Source: Natrialbaceae archaeon
GTDB lineage: Archaea > Halobacteriota > Halobacteria > Halobacteriales > Natrialbaceae
Length of the DNA stretch: 9,886 bases
NCBI GenBank assembly: GCA_003552325.1
Contig: PUKM01000205.1
Coordinates: forward strand, 1 to 9,886
Direction: 5' to 3'
How positions within the stretch are numbered: the first letter of the stretch is position 1; each line of letters starts with the position of its first letter. Shown piece by piece: positions 1-5,771 of the stretch. The notes beneath the pieces were generated by a model that was given only the letters and a program-made list of their open reading frames with translations, did not search any database and was not told the DNA's origin. The position numbers and the translations under genes are program-made.

Positions 1-691
1 CGCGAACCCCGTGATCCGCGAGCGTCTGTACCCCCTCATTGGGCTCGATATCGGCCGCAATCGTCCCTTCGTGGACGAGCAACACGCGGTCGGCCACCTC
101 GAGGACGTCCCGCAGGTCGTGGGTGGCGAGGATAATTCCCGTTCCCGTTGCAGAGAGTGACTCGAGATGCGTCAGCACGGACCGGCGGGCGGGTTCGTCG
201 AGGCCGGTGAAGGGTTCGTCGAGTACGAGGTGGGTGGGCTCCATCGCGAGTGCGCCCGCGATGGCGAGTCGCGACGCTTCACCGCCCGAGAGGGTGTCGA
301 TCCTGTCGCGTTCACGCCCCTCGAGTCGGACTGCACGCAGGGCCTCACGAACCCGGCGCTCGATCTCCTCGCGCTCGAGGCCCAGGTTTTCCGGCCCGAA
401 GGCGACGTCTTCACCGACCGTCGGGGCGACGAACTGGTCTCGAGGGTGTTGAAACACCATGCCGACGGCGGTCCGAGCGGCGACCAGGTCGTCTCCAACG
501 GGTGTGTCGTTTACGAAGACCGTTCCCTCCGTTGGGGTGAGCAGGCCGTTACAGTGACGCAGGAGGGTCGTCTTCCCGCTGCCGTTCGGACCTGCGATCA
601 GGACGAACTCGTCGTCTGGAATCGTGAGCGTGATCTCCTCGAGTATCGGGACGTCCTCGATCCCGTAGGTCACGGACCGAAACTCGATCAT
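1..691 (-). CDS. bioM: ECF-type biotin transporter ATP-binding subunit (partial, runs off left edge)
   Basis: ATPase of an energy-coupling-factor ABC importer; at the inner face of the membrane it hydrolyses ATP to drive uptake by the substrate-binding membrane subunit encoded just upstream (BioY). I translated 230 codons from the ATG at 691; the gene is open at the left edge, so the C-terminus is missing. Visible motifs: Walker A GPNGSGKT (about residues 34-41), Q-loop in VFQHPRDQF (Gln81), ABC signature LSGGE (134-138), Walker B LVLDEP (155-160) and the H-loop His191 in ATHD. The FQHPRDQF and FGPENLGL segments are typical of the EcfA/CbiO group. The ATG follows the bioY stop with no gap (stop 694-692, start 691), so the two genes are surely co-transcribed. 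Biotin specificity is inferred from bioY and from the operator in front of it; the EcfT/BioN transmembrane subunit is probably beyond the left edge. Confidence 0.9.
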   Translation of the reverse strand, partial: MIEFRSVTYGIEDVPILEEITLTIPDDEFVLIAGPNGSGKTTLLRHCNGLLTPTEGTVFVNDTPVGDDLVAARTAVGMVFQHPRDQFVAPTVGEDVAFGPENLGLEREEIERRVREALRAVRLEGRERDRIDTLSGGEASRLAIAGALAMEPTHLVLDEPFTGLDEPARRSVLTHLESLSATGTGIILATHDLRDVLEVADRVLLVHEGTIAADIEPNEGVQTLADHGVR

Positions 692-1276
692 TTAGGGGCC
701 GACGTCGAGGCGTTCGCTCTTCACGATCGCGATTGCTGCGAGGAGTTTGACGATCTCGAAGGGGACGAAATACAGCGCGCCGATGACGACGGCTTCGGCG
801 AGCTTGAGTTCGAGGACGTACGCCAACCAGGGGACGCCCATACCGTAGATGATCACGGTCCCAATGGCGAGGACAGTGGCGAGCCCGAAGGGCGAGGCGT
901 TCGTGAGGTCTCTCAGTTCTCGTCCCTGGTGGGCCGCGAAACCGATCGCGAACGCGGCGACTGGATAGGAGAGGAGATAGCCCCCTGAATCGGCAAAGAA
1001 GACCCCGATACCACCCGTTCCACCCGCGAACACTGGTGCCCCGATCGCGCCGGCGGTCAGATACAACAGCATCGAGATGGGGCCCCACACTGGCCCGAGG
1101 ATAAGCCCTGCGAGAAAGACGAACAGTACCTGCAGCGTGAACGGGACCGGTGAGAGTGGGATGGGGATCGAGACGTACGCACTCGCGCTGATCACCGCCG
1201 CGAGCGCGACGGCTCGAGCGAAGCGTTGGACGGTGACACCGTCGACCAGGTCGACGGATTCGGTCTGTGTTGCCAT
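692..1276 (-). CDS. bioY: BioY, biotin-binding (S) subunit of ECF transporter
   Basis: Integral membrane substrate-capture protein for biotin, working with the ATPase encoded next to it. The 194-aa product (normal BioY length) has about six hydrophobic segments and the family signatures SPVPFTLQ (about 42-49), GGTGGIGVFFADSGGYLLSY (85-104) and FVPFEIVK (170-177), the last being a variant of the usual PGDxxK. I chose the ATG at 1276 (MATQTESVDL). The reading frame stays open back to 1348, but the added residues would run through an inverted-repeat operator and the promoter, and they do not look like BioY. A TATA-like CTTAATGA on the minus strand lies about 24-31 nt upstream of 1276, as expected for a leaderless haloarchaeal transcript. 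Likely repressed by biotinylated BirA through the operator at 1288-1321. Confident of family; biotin as substrate is strongly supported by family and operator. Confidence 0.93.
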   Translation of the reverse strand: MATQTESVDLVDGVTVQRFARAVALAAVISASAYVSIPIPLSPVPFTLQVLFVFLAGLILGPVWGPISMLLYLTAGAIGAPVFAGGTGGIGVFFADSGGYLLSYPVAAFAIGFAAHQGRELRDLTNASPFGLATVLAIGTVIIYGMGVPWLAYVLELKLAEAVVIGALYFVPFEIVKLLAAIAIVKSERLDVGP

Positions 1277-1287
1277 ACGCTCGCCTT

Positions 1288-1321
1288 CTCGTAAACAATC
1301 ATTAAGAGTTTGGTTTACGAG
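1288..1321 (-). promoter_or_regulatory. BirA-like biotin operator overlapping the bioY promoter
   Basis: A perfect 9-bp inverted repeat: CTCGTAAAC at 1288-1296 and GTTTACGAG at 1313-1321, separated by 16 nt. The core GTAAAC...GTTTAC matches the widely conserved BirA site (consensus TTGTAAACC, spacer, GGTTTACAA). The right half reads GGTTTACGA, 8 of 9 to that consensus. The spacer contains the TATA-like CTTAATGA (minus strand), so a bound repressor would cover the site used by TBP. It lies 12-45 nt upstream of the bioY ATG. Repeat and spacing are read directly; the regulator is inferred, and no birA gene is in this window. Confidence 0.82.
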
Positions 1322-1403
1322 CGGGTGAGTGAGCGGGTACTCGAGCACTGCTTACGCGTTGCTATCCGTCCTGTGCTGACGAAAGTTGGTTGAAAAGGAT
1401 ACG

Positions 1404-1691
1404 CTAGTGGTGGTGACCCGTCGCCTCGGCGAACGTCACGCCGAAGCGCTCTTCGAACAGGTCCATCGCGCGCGCCTCCATCGCCTCGAGGTCAGCACTC
1501 GGCTCCTCGCCGTGGTGGACGATGTGGTGGGCCCGGCTCGCAAACGAGAGCAAGGTGATGTCAGCGACGGTTTCGGCCTCCGTTTGGCCCTCTTCAGCGA
1601 GTAAGTCGACGAGTCCGCTCGGGATCGTGACGCTGTCTTCGCTGTCGTCGGTCGTGATCGAAAATGTCGTGGTCTCGATATCGTCCGTCAT
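1404..1691 (-). CDS. Small conserved-looking haloarchaeal protein, function unknown
   Basis: A 95-aa soluble acidic protein. The N-terminal third looks like a short beta-rich segment (TTFSITTDDSEDSVTIPSG) followed by predicted helices from about residue 26 to the end. It contains a His-rich HHIVHHG at 55-61 and ends in GHHH; the spaced His residues could bind a metal, but there is no direct support. It resembles haloarchaeal hypothetical proteins now given DUF numbers (perhaps DUF7545), from memory only. The ATG at 1691 is leaderless-compatible: a TATA-like CTTTAGG (minus strand, about 1714-1720) sits some 27 nt upstream and overlaps the stop codon of the upstream hydrolase gene (1715-1717). 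The gene could therefore have its own promoter or be read through from the hydrolase, which lies only 23 nt upstream on the same strand. Its TAG stop is one of only three CTAG sites in the window. Confidence 0.8.
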   Translation of the reverse strand: MTDDIETTTFSITTDDSEDSVTIPSGLVDLLAEEGQTEAETVADITLLSFASRAHHIVHHGEEPSADLEAMEARAMDLFEERFGVTFAEATGHHH

Positions 1692-1714
1692 TACCCGTTC
1701 CTTGCGGGGGAGCC

Positions 1715-2614
1715 CTAAAGATGCTGTGGCTTCACGGCCACGCTCGACTCTCCCTCCGAAACCGCCCCGAGAAATCGTTCGAGTCGCTCAGCAATGCGAA
1801 CGGCGTTCTCGATGACACAGGCGTGTGCGCCGTTCTCGAGTTCGAAATACTGGCTGTCAGGGAGCGCTTCGTGGAGCAACCGGCCGTTCGCAACGGGGAC
1901 GACCCGATCCTCTGCGCCGTGAATCACGAGCGAGGGTACTCGAAGTCTCGAGAGCCGTTCGGTCACGTCGAATCGTTCGAACGCCCCCAACTGCGCCTCG
2001 AGAGACGGATCGGCCGGGTCGCGCTCGAGTCGCCACTCGATCAGGCGATCCATCAGGTGGGGGTTTCGGTTGCTGAACGCGTCAGTGAACAGCGGCCGGG
2101 TTCGGTGGCGGACGGTTTCTCGCTCCGTCGGGCCGGGACGGGCGAGCAGTTGTTCACGCGTTTCGTCGGGCATTGGGACAGCATCGGAGCCACCGTGTGT
2201 CGTCCCGATGAGCGTCAGTGAGGCTGCTCGAGTGTACTCGAGGGCGTATCGTTGGGCGACGGCGCCTCCGAGGTCCAGCCCAACGAGGTGAGCCCGGCGG
2301 ACGCCGGCATCTTCGAGCACGGCCTCGAGGTCGGCGGCCAATCCGCCAACGTCGTAGGCGAAGCGGCCAGTGAGCAATCGTCGCCGAAGCCGTGTCGGGA
2401 GCCGCGGGACGAGCGGGGCAAGGCCGGGATCTGAACGGCCAGTCCCGCGTGTGTCCGGAGAGAGCTGTTCAGTTCCCTGCAGTCCCTCACGAATCCACCG
2501 CCACTGCCAGCGGCCAAGCCCAATTCCCTGGAGGAACACGACAATTGGGGCGTCACCGTCAGCTCGTTCGTGTTCGTACGCAAGTGAAACGTCGTCGCGG
2601 GTGACCCTGGGCAT
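1715..2614 (-). CDS. Alpha/beta-hydrolase with an Asp nucleophile
   Basis: Cytoplasmic alpha/beta-hydrolase-fold enzyme of 299 aa from the ATG at 2614 (MPRVTRDDVSLAYE). A GTG at 2632 would add six residues, but MPRVTRD fits the usual family start, and a TATA-like element (minus strand, about 2638-2646) is correctly spaced for 2614. Fold landmarks, numbered from the GTG: oxyanion-loop segment VVFLQGIGLG (31-40), PDTRGTGRSD (59-68), nucleophile elbow GLDLGG (118-123), acid Asp242 in HGAEDRVVP, and His270 in ENGAH. The elbow codon is clearly GAC (Asp120), not Ser, giving an Asp-Asp-His triad as in haloalkane dehalogenases and epoxide hydrolases. However, the Trp that usually follows the nucleophile there is Leu here, and the HGxP motif of epoxide hydrolases is absent (QGIG). 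The reaction cannot be named. It is divergent from priL with 124 bp between the starts. Confidence 0.9.
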   Translation of the reverse strand: MPRVTRDDVSLAYEHERADGDAPIVVFLQGIGLGRWQWRWIREGLQGTEQLSPDTRGTGRSDPGLAPLVPRLPTRLRRRLLTGRFAYDVGGLAADLEAVLEDAGVRRAHLVGLDLGGAVAQRYALEYTRAASLTLIGTTHGGSDAVPMPDETREQLLARPGPTERETVRHRTRPLFTDAFSNRNPHLMDRLIEWRLERDPADPSLEAQLGAFERFDVTERLSRLRVPSLVIHGAEDRVVPVANGRLLHEALPDSQYFELENGAHACVIENAVRIAERLERFLGAVSEGESSVAVKPQHL

Positions 2615-2683
2615 GTATCCATCGACAACCACCAGGGTATTGATACTGTCTGTTGAGAGAGCCAGCGTTGGCGAGCGATGAAA

Positions 2684-2694
2684 AGCAGACTGCT
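2684..2694. repeat. Short palindrome between hydrolase and priL starts
   Basis: AGCAG-A-CTGCT, an 11-bp inverted repeat in the divergent intergenic region, 24 bp upstream of the TATA-like box of priL. Too short to be convincing alone; a possible regulator site by inference only. Confidence 0.3.
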
Positions 2695-2707
2695 AGTAAT
2701 CCGTGTG

Positions 2708-2714
2708 TTTATCC
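2708..2714 (+). promoter_or_regulatory. TATA-like element of priL
   Basis: TTTATCC is centred about 28 nt upstream of the priL ATG at 2739, the spacing typical of leaderless haloarchaeal transcripts. This supports the 2739 start over the in-frame ATG at 2703, which lies upstream of the element. Confidence 0.55.
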
Positions 2715-2738
2715 ACCAGCGGTCGAATAGTGGGCACA

Positions 2739-3827
2739 ATGAAACGGCTTCATGCCCGGTATCCGTTCCTCGAGGGGGCTCGCGAGGCCGTCGCGACGCA
2801 AGCAGTCGACCTGGCAACGGTGGTCGAGCAAGACGAGGCCGTCGTGAACAGAGCCCACCAGCGCGTCGTCGCCGCGCTCGAAGACGGAACGACCGGTGAA
2901 CCGAGTCGCGAGGTTCGGGTGGAACTCCTCTCGTACCCAGTTGCTCGAGTGTTAGTTTCGCTCGTCAACGAACGCGTGCTGATCCGTCGGTACGCCCGTG
3001 CGGAAGCCGCCACGGCGTTCGATCGATTCACGTCGGACTTCACCGACACGAGTGAACTCAAGAGCGTCGAATCTGCCGGGGTCGACCTCGAGATGCTGTT
3101 CGCGGAGTTCGACCTCACCGATGCGGTGACGCCGGCCTCGACTGAGACGGATGCGGGCCAATCCACCTACCACGTCGACGTTGGGGCGTACTTGCCCCTC
3201 ACGGCTGACCTGTGGGGTGACGAGTGGAATCTGGTCAACCGAGCGCTCACCGACGGGGCGGTTCCGGTCACTGAAGCCGAACTCCTCACTCTCCTCCGTG
3301 AGGCCGTCAGAGAACGCGTCGAAGACGGTCTCCCGTTCGACGTACCCGACGCGATCGGTGGGCCGCTCGAGGAGGAAATGACGCACATCAGAGACGTGCT
3401 CGCGGATCTCGACCTGACCCGTGAGATCGACACGGTCGTTCCCGACCTGTTCCCGCCGTGTATGCAGGCCCTGCTCGACGATATCCAGAAAGGTGAACAC
3501 CTTCCACACCACTCCCGCTTTGCGATCACCTCGTTTCTCACGAGTATCGGGATGAACACCGACGAGATCGTCGCATTGTACCGCGTCAACTCTTCGTTCG
3601 GTGAGGAGATGACCCGCTATCAGACTGATCACATTCGTGGTGATACCTCGCCGACTGATTACTCACCGCCGTCGTGCGCAACGATGCAATCCTACGGTGA
3701 TTGTGTCAATAAGGACGACCTCTGTGACCGGATTCCCCATCCAATGGCCTACTACGAGGAACGTCTCGACGACGCCGACGAAGACGAACTCGAGGATTGG
3801 CGCGAGGAGTCGGCGGCAGACGACTGA
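2739..3827 (+). CDS. priL: DNA primase large subunit PriL
   Basis: Regulatory iron-sulfur subunit of the archaeal/eukaryotic-type primase; together with catalytic PriS it makes the primers that start DNA replication. The 362-aa product begins MKRLHARYPFLEGAREAV, typical of haloarchaeal PriL. An in-frame ATG at 2703 would add 12 residues but lies upstream of the TATA-like box. The N-terminal helical region covers roughly residues 1-220. The C-terminal Fe-S domain has the expected four cysteines: Cys241 (LFPPCMQALL), Cys313 (PPSCATM), Cys322 (YGDC) and Cys329 (DLC), which ligate a [4Fe-4S] cluster in the family. The conserved block RFAITSFLTSIGMNTDEIV (260-278) lies between the first two Cys. 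The C-terminus is a highly acidic tail. PriS is not in this window. The gene is intact and its length is normal. Confidence 0.95.
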   Translation: MKRLHARYPFLEGAREAVATQAVDLATVVEQDEAVVNRAHQRVVAALEDGTTGEPSREVRVELLSYPVARVLVSLVNERVLIRRYARAEAATAFDRFTSDFTDTSELKSVESAGVDLEMLFAEFDLTDAVTPASTETDAGQSTYHVDVGAYLPLTADLWGDEWNLVNRALTDGAVPVTEAELLTLLREAVRERVEDGLPFDVPDAIGGPLEEEMTHIRDVLADLDLTREIDTVVPDLFPPCMQALLDDIQKGEHLPHHSRFAITSFLTSIGMNTDEIVALYRVNSSFGEEMTRYQTDHIRGDTSPTDYSPPSCATMQSYGDCVNKDDLCDRIPHPMAYYEERLDDADEDELEDWREESAADD

Positions 3828-4058
3828 GACTGATACCGGCTACCGACTTCTTCGAGATCATTGCCACTCGAGTCACGATATCACGGCGCTGTAGGACCAC
3901 TTCTCCTGTTAGCGTCCTCGAGACTGCTTCGTGCGGTACATCGGACGCTCTGCAGCCCGAGGGACCGTGTCATGGTGACACATCTTAGGAATATTATCGA
4001 TATGTTCTTGGCTATGGGCAATACTTTTCCTTCGCCAGCCGACAATCGTCCATAAGCA
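3828..4058. other. Intergenic region, partly AT-rich, with a 15-bp palindrome
   Basis: The 231 bp after priL hold no convincing gene; the open frames there are short and lack a recognisable product. At 3967-3981 there is an inverted repeat GTGTCA-TGG-TGACAC. It is followed closely by an AT-rich run including GGAATATTATCGATATG (about 3988-4004) that could serve as a promoter. A second candidate, ATACTTTT at about 4021-4028, is about 30-38 nt from the ATG at 4059. The local base composition is markedly more AT-rich than the flanking coding DNA. Confidence 0.55.
3967..3981. repeat. 15-bp palindrome, candidate transcription-factor site
   Basis: GTGTCATGGTGACAC: perfect 6-bp arms with a 3-nt centre. 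It sits just upstream of an AT-rich, TATA-like segment in front of the gene at 4059. The arm length and position suit a dimeric DNA-binding protein; no regulator is identified. Confidence 0.45.
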
Positions 4059-4307
4059 ATGAGTAAAGCCGAGCATTCATCGATTGTAATTGATGATAAA
4101 TCGACGGACGACGAATGGATCGTGATTCAACCCTTCATCGAGGGGAGCGGCCAGCCGAAATACGAACTCAGTACGGAGGATGCCACGAGAAATCGCTCGT
4201 TCGAGTCGGATCTCGTGGTGATTCGTCGAACGTCAGCACTCGACGGCCGAAGCCAGTCGTTTACCGTTCCAAAAGCCGTCCTCGAGCATGCAGTCGACGC
4301 GCTCTGA
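4059..4307 (+). CDS. Small hypothetical protein
   Basis: An 82-aa predicted soluble protein (MSKAEHSSIVIDDKSTDDEW...) that I do not recognise. It has no membrane segment, signal peptide, Cys or obvious motif. The alternating hydrophobic stretches WIVIQPFIE (about 20-28) and SDLVVIRRTS (50-59) and the ending FTVPKAVLEHAVDAL suggest a small beta-rich domain closed by a helix. Coding is supported by the open frame with the usual GC-ending codons in its second half and by a TATA-like ATACTTTT about 30-38 nt upstream. The first 60 bp are AT-richer than the neighbours. It stands alone between priL and the convergent small membrane protein gene, which ends 46 bp downstream. It could be lineage-specific. 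No function is proposed. Confidence 0.65.
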   Translation: MSKAEHSSIVIDDKSTDDEWIVIQPFIEGSGQPKYELSTEDATRNRSFESDLVVIRRTSALDGRSQSFTVPKAVLEHAVDAL

Positions 4308-4353
4308 GTGTTAGCGGCCCCTGTATCTGCATACCTGAACTCGAGAATCCGTC

Positions 4354-4623
4354 TCAGGCCGTCTCAGTCTCTGCGTCACTCGAGGCACTGTCATCCTCGA
4401 GGCCGTCGGTCGGGTCGTTCGTCAAGAACGCAAGCGCCACACCCACGGCAACCATCAGAAAAATAAAGCCGATAATCGCTCCGACGAGCATCTCTCCGCC
4501 CTGACCGCCGAGGTCACCGCTTCCCGTTTCGTAGGTCGACCCAATGTACGTCATCGCGACGATCATCGTCGCAACGGCAGGGATGGCAATGACGATCTCG
4601 ATGAGGCGTTCACGCTCGAGCAT
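4354..4623 (-). CDS. Small two-helix membrane protein
   Basis: An 89-aa protein from the ATG at 4623 (MLERERLIEIVIAI). A longer frame to 4719 exists, but it would overlap the divergent Sec61-beta start and its promoter, and a TATA-like CTTTTGA (minus strand, about 4647-4653) is centred 27 nt upstream of 4623. There are two hydrophobic helices, about residues 8-28 and 45-67, joined by a Gly-rich loop (GSGDLGGQGG). The acidic hydrophilic C-terminal tail (about 68-89) probably faces the cytoplasm. It resembles a family of small haloarchaeal membrane proteins annotated only by DUF number (perhaps DUF7472), from memory. The divergent, closely spaced Sec61-beta gene (81 bp between starts) raises the possibility of a role near the translocon, but that is guesswork. 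Confidence 0.8.
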   Translation of the reverse strand: MLERERLIEIVIAIPAVATMIVAMTYIGSTYETGSGDLGGQGGEMLVGAIIGFIFLMVAVGVALAFLTNDPTDGLEDDSASSDAETETA

Positions 4624-4667
4624 TGCACAAGGTTGATTCGGCGTGCTCAAAAGCGCTTCGAACGGGT

Positions 4668-4680
4668 CCGAAAGATTTAG
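4668..4680 (+). promoter_or_regulatory. Promoter of the Sec61-beta gene (BRE plus TATA-like)
   Basis: CCGAAAG (4668-4674), a BRE-like purine run, is followed by ATTTAG, about 27 nt upstream of the ATG at 4705. Spacing and composition match haloarchaeal leaderless promoters. The promoter of the divergent membrane protein gene (about 4647-4653, minus strand) lies only about 20 bp away, so the two initiation complexes may compete. Confidence 0.55.
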
Positions 4681-4704
4681 TGTGAGCCCCCCGATATGGC
4701 GTGT

Positions 4705-4866
4705 ATGGACAGAGGACAAAACACAGGCGGACTGATGTCTAGTGCCGGTTTGGTCCGGTACTTCGACGCGGAGGACTCGAACGCAATCCGAATCGACCCC
4801 AAGACGGTCATCGCGTTCGGTGTCCTCCTCGGGATTTTGGTCCAGTTGCTGACGTTCGTCTCCTGA
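4705..4866 (+). CDS. secG: Sec61-beta/SecG subunit of the protein translocase
   Basis: A 53-aa tail-anchored subunit of the archaeal SecYE-beta protein-conducting channel in the cytoplasmic membrane. The translation reads MDRGQNTGGLMSSAGLVRYF, then DAEDSNAIRIDPKTV (21-35), then a single C-terminal helix AFGVLLGILVQLLTFVS. The GGLMSSAGLVRYFD.E...I.IDPKTV pattern is the hallmark of archaeal Sec61-beta, with the soluble N-terminus in the cytosol and the last roughly 18 residues spanning the membrane. The length is normal for the family and short enough to be missed by length-filtered gene calling. Start is supported by a BRE/TATA-like element about 27 nt upstream. SecY and SecE are not in the window. 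Confidence 0.93.
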   Translation: MDRGQNTGGLMSSAGLVRYFDAEDSNAIRIDPKTVIAFGVLLGILVQLLTFVS

Positions 4867-4921
4867 AGACGGGCGCCAGTCCCATTCGATTGTTCCCTCG
4901 AGTGATAACTTAGTTACTCAG

Positions 4922-4938
4922 CGCTGTCCGCTACAGCG
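4922..4938. repeat. Inverted repeat between Sec61-beta and pdxT
   Basis: CGCTGT-CCGCT-ACAGCG, 6-bp arms with a 5-nt centre, 56 bp after the Sec61-beta stop and about 20 bp upstream of the pdxT TATA-like element. It could be a hairpin at the 3' end of the Sec61-beta mRNA or an operator for pdxT. No T-run follows, so a simple terminator is not evident. A weaker dyad, TAAC-TTA-GTTA, lies just before it (about 4906-4916). Confidence 0.35.
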
Positions 4939-4986
4939 ACGCCCGCATGGCGCGCCCTTTTTCGATACCCGGTTCCAACGGCCTCT

Positions 4987-5568
4987 ATGTCACTAACAGC
5001 AGGGGTTGTCGGGGTCCAGGGGAACGTGAGCGAACACACGAACGCGATCGAACGTGCCTGTGCCGCCCGCGGGACGTCCGTGACGGTCCACGAAATCCGG
5101 TCCTCGGGCGTCGTCCCGGACTGTGATCTGTTGGCGATGCCTGGCGGTGAATCCACGACCATCTCGAGGCTCATCCATCGAGAGGGTATCGCCCCCGAAA
5201 TCGTCGACCACGTCGAAGCGGGCAAACCACTGCTCGCCACCTGTGCGGGCCTGATCGTTGCCGCCGCGGACGCCCACGACGACCGCGTCGACACGCTCAA
5301 TCTCATCGACGTACAGGTCGAGCGAAACGCCTTCGGACGACAAAAAGAGAGCTTCGAAGCGCCCCTCGAGTTCGATGGCCTCGATGAGCCGTTCCCGGCC
5401 GTGTTCATCCGTGCCCCCGTCATCGACGATGTCGGGAGAGCGGACGTTCTCGCGACGTGGGATGGCCGCCCCGTCGCGGTCCGTGACGGCCCAGTGATCG
5501 CCACCTCGTTTCATCCCGAGCTGACGGCCGACGATCGGATTCACGAACTCGCGTTCTTCGACGAGTGA
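4987..5568 (+). CDS. pdxT: PdxT, glutaminase subunit of pyridoxal 5'-phosphate synthase
   Basis: Class-I glutamine amidotransferase that releases ammonia from glutamine and passes it to PdxS, which builds pyridoxal phosphate from a pentose phosphate and glyceraldehyde 3-phosphate; cytosolic. The 193-aa product has the typical family start (LTAGVVGVQGNVSEH), the MPGGEST motif (51-57), nucleophile elbow LATCAGL with Cys86, the RNAFGRQKESFE signature (113-124), and His176/Glu178 in SFHPEL, completing the Cys-His-Glu triad. All catalytic residues are present and the length is normal. A TATA-like CTTTTTCGA (about 4957-4965) lies 22-30 nt upstream of the ATG. The partner pdxS is not in this window, so the two subunits are encoded apart. 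The downstream neighbour tbp has its own promoter. Confidence 0.96.
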   Translation: MSLTAGVVGVQGNVSEHTNAIERACAARGTSVTVHEIRSSGVVPDCDLLAMPGGESTTISRLIHREGIAPEIVDHVEAGKPLLATCAGLIVAAADAHDDRVDTLNLIDVQVERNAFGRQKESFEAPLEFDGLDEPFPAVFIRAPVIDDVGRADVLATWDGRPVAVRDGPVIATSFHPELTADDRIHELAFFDE

Positions 5569-5674
5569 GCGGTGTCTGTCGTTCCAGTTCTGCGAGGGGT
5601 GACTCCCCTGATCTGTGCTGTGACGAGAGTGGCCTGATACCGGTGTGTGTCCTCCCCACCTGAGGATCCTGGAA

Positions 5675-5700
5675 ACGTGAGTGTTCACGTCGCTCGAGCG
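5675..5700. repeat. Two abutting palindromes upstream of tbp
   Basis: ACGTGA-GTGT-TCACGT (5675-5690, 6-bp arms and 4-nt loop) is immediately followed by the perfect 10-bp palindrome CGCTCGAGCG (5691-5700). They lie 37-62 bp upstream of the first TATA-like element of tbp and 107 bp after the pdxT stop. They may be a regulator site for tbp or a 3' hairpin of pdxT; the sequence does not decide. Confidence 0.4.
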
Positions 5701-5736
5701 TCAGGCAACCGGACAGATCAGTACACAGTACCAACA

Positions 5737-5765
5737 TTTATAAACCTTAAATACGTCTTTTTAAA
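5737..5765 (+). promoter_or_regulatory. tbp promoter with three stacked TATA-like elements
   Basis: TTTATAAA (5737-5744, a perfect palindrome), CTTAAATA (5746-5753) and TTTTTAAA (5758-5765) lie in a row before the ATG at 5772. The first two are centred about 31 and 22 nt upstream of the start and could each direct initiation at or near the ATG. The third lies in the initiation region itself and would block transcription if bound by TBP. The arrangement suggests TBP could control its own gene; that is inference. Confidence 0.6.
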
Positions 5766-5771
5766 CGACTT

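Noticed and set aside
167..988. Long plus-strand open frame (273 codons) opposite the ATPase and bioY
   Set aside because: It is antisense to two genes with clear family motifs; long antisense frames are common in GC-rich haloarchaeal DNA. Its product has no recognisable domain.
1277..1348. Longer bioY start (MLEYPLTHPL...)
   Set aside because: The extension crosses the inverted-repeat operator and the TATA-like element and does not resemble BioY N-termini; ATG at 1276 fits better.
2952..3632. Minus-strand open frame of 226 codons inside priL
   Set aside because: Shadow of priL, whose four-cysteine Fe-S domain and family blocks are on the plus strand.
3861..4055. 64-codon plus-strand open frame after priL
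   Set aside because: No family resemblance, poor codon pattern, and it overlaps the palindrome and AT-rich promoter-like region for the gene at 4059.
4993..5688. 231-codon minus-strand open frame opposite pdxT
   Set aside because: Antisense to PdxT, which shows its full catalytic triad.
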